Positions 63,695-64,000 of a DNA stretch of 64,000 nucleotides are shown one piece after another. Source of the DNA: Saccharibacillus qingshengii (GTDB lineage Bacteria > Bacillota > Bacilli > Paenibacillales > Paenibacillaceae); contig NZ_JAAZWC010000001.1 of NCBI RefSeq assembly GCF_013185195.1, forward strand, positions 370,709-434,708, given 5' to 3'. A program made the position numbers and the translations under genes. Below the pieces are notes generated by a model, which did not search any database, had not been told where the DNA came from, and saw only the letters and a program-made list of their open reading frames with translations. The first letter of the stretch is position 1; each line of letters begins with the position of its first letter.

Positions 63695-64000
63695 TTGTCA
63701 GGTTTCGAGCGGGTAACGTTTTTTGCGATTGCCGGGTGAAGTAGGGGTGAAAATAGCGAGGAAGCTTGCAGCGGCGTGGGATTCACGTTTTTTGACGGGG
63801 TTTCAGAATTTGCGGCGGGCTAAAAGCTGTTGGGAATGAGTAGGCAAAGAAATAAAAAAAAGACTTTGAGAAGAACATTCCCAAAGTCGAAAGATGATAT
63901 ACGATTTTTATTTGTAAAAAGTTTAGGGCGTGTTTTAAAACTAAAGATGGAAGATAAACCGATTTGGGTTTAGGATAAGAACAGAATAAATCCAAAGGTG
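63695..64000. other. Right-edge region with no gene seen
   Basis: 306 bases upstream of the promoter. Apart from a terminator at 63853-63888, nothing is recognised; open stretches here lack ribosome-binding sites and typical codon use. Confidence 0.45.
63853..63888 (-). terminator. Terminator of a minus-strand gene beyond the right edge
   Basis: GACTTTG (63862-63868) pairs with CAAAGTC (63882-63888), the minus strand continuing into eight T. No gene inside the window ends here, so it should belong to a transcript entering from the right. Confidence 0.75.

Noticed and set aside
63783..63995. 70-codon minus-strand open frame at the right edge
   Set aside because: Overlaps a clear terminator, lacks a ribosome-binding site and has atypical composition.
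1..64000. Mobile elements, CRISPR arrays, tRNA or rRNA genes
   Set aside because: No transposase, integrase, direct-repeat array, tRNA-like or rRNA-like sequence was recognised on either strand.

Overview
The window looks like chromosomal DNA of a Gram-positive, moderately GC-rich Paenibacillaceae bacterium (Paenibacillus or Saccharibacillus type; genus-level placement is inference). Reasons: strong AGGAGG ribosome-binding sites, gene families typical of Firmicutes (PucR, YolD, LplB/YtcP-type sugar permeases, CtaG of caa3 oxidase, YitJ-type bifunctional methionine enzyme), a Gram-positive LexA box and catabolite-repression (cre) sites. No rRNA, tRNA, CRISPR, transposase or phage gene was recognised. 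Most of the window is ordinary, densely coding, operon-organised chromosome.

Region 1 (1-17.6 kb) is carbohydrate catabolism. The left edge cuts a GH38 alpha-mannosidase whose promoter and that of the adjacent LacI repressor carry the same perfect palindrome. A second, divergent LacI repressor with a cre site in its promoter precedes a compact uxaB-uxaA-uxaC set (galacturonate to 2-keto-3-deoxygluconate). Then come an AraC regulator, a two-domain phosphomannose-isomerase-like protein, and one continuous 1181-codon frame that joins a ROK sugar kinase to a GH38-like (DUF5054-type) mannosidase. A divergent AraC / GHL6-type glycosidase pair closes the block.

Region 2 (17.7-29.3 kb) is a purine/ureide nitrogen-salvage island: allantoinase, NCS1 allantoin-type permease, FAH-family hydrolase, amidase, NCS2 nucleobase permease, PucG-type aminotransferase, allantoate amidohydrolase and the divergent activator PucR. 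The FAH-amidase-permease trio is an unusual insertion in the pathway.

Region 3 (29.3-52.8 kb) is mixed housekeeping and accessory: a three-gene unknown operon with a 54-residue protein, a CBS protein, the methionine genes metE and yitJ, an 1815-residue kinase-ATPase-GAF-PAS-GGDEF signalling protein, a repeat-bearing lipoprotein, a nucleotidyltransferase-like protein, a DUF4241 protein, CtaG plus DUF2243, a MarR regulator under a Fur-like box, an aminoglycoside-phosphotransferase-fold protein, a LexA-controlled Y-family polymerase-YolD-unknown operon, an SDR oxidoreductase and a chemoreceptor.

Region 4 (52.8-64 kb) is a second glycan-utilisation operon on the minus strand: two LplB/YtcP-type permeases, a lipoprotein binding protein, a cytoplasmic heparinase-II/III-fold protein, a GH38 alpha-mannosidase paralogous to the one at the left edge, and a GH88 unsaturated glucuronyl hydrolase. 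The combination implies import and breakdown of an acidic, mannose-containing oligosaccharide (for example a xanthan side chain or glucuronomannan); the substrate is not proven by sequence. The strongest candidates for something undescribed are the ROK-GH38 fusion frame, the kinase-GGDEF giant protein, this acidic-mannan operon, the FAH-amidase branch of the ureide island and the third gene of the SOS operon.
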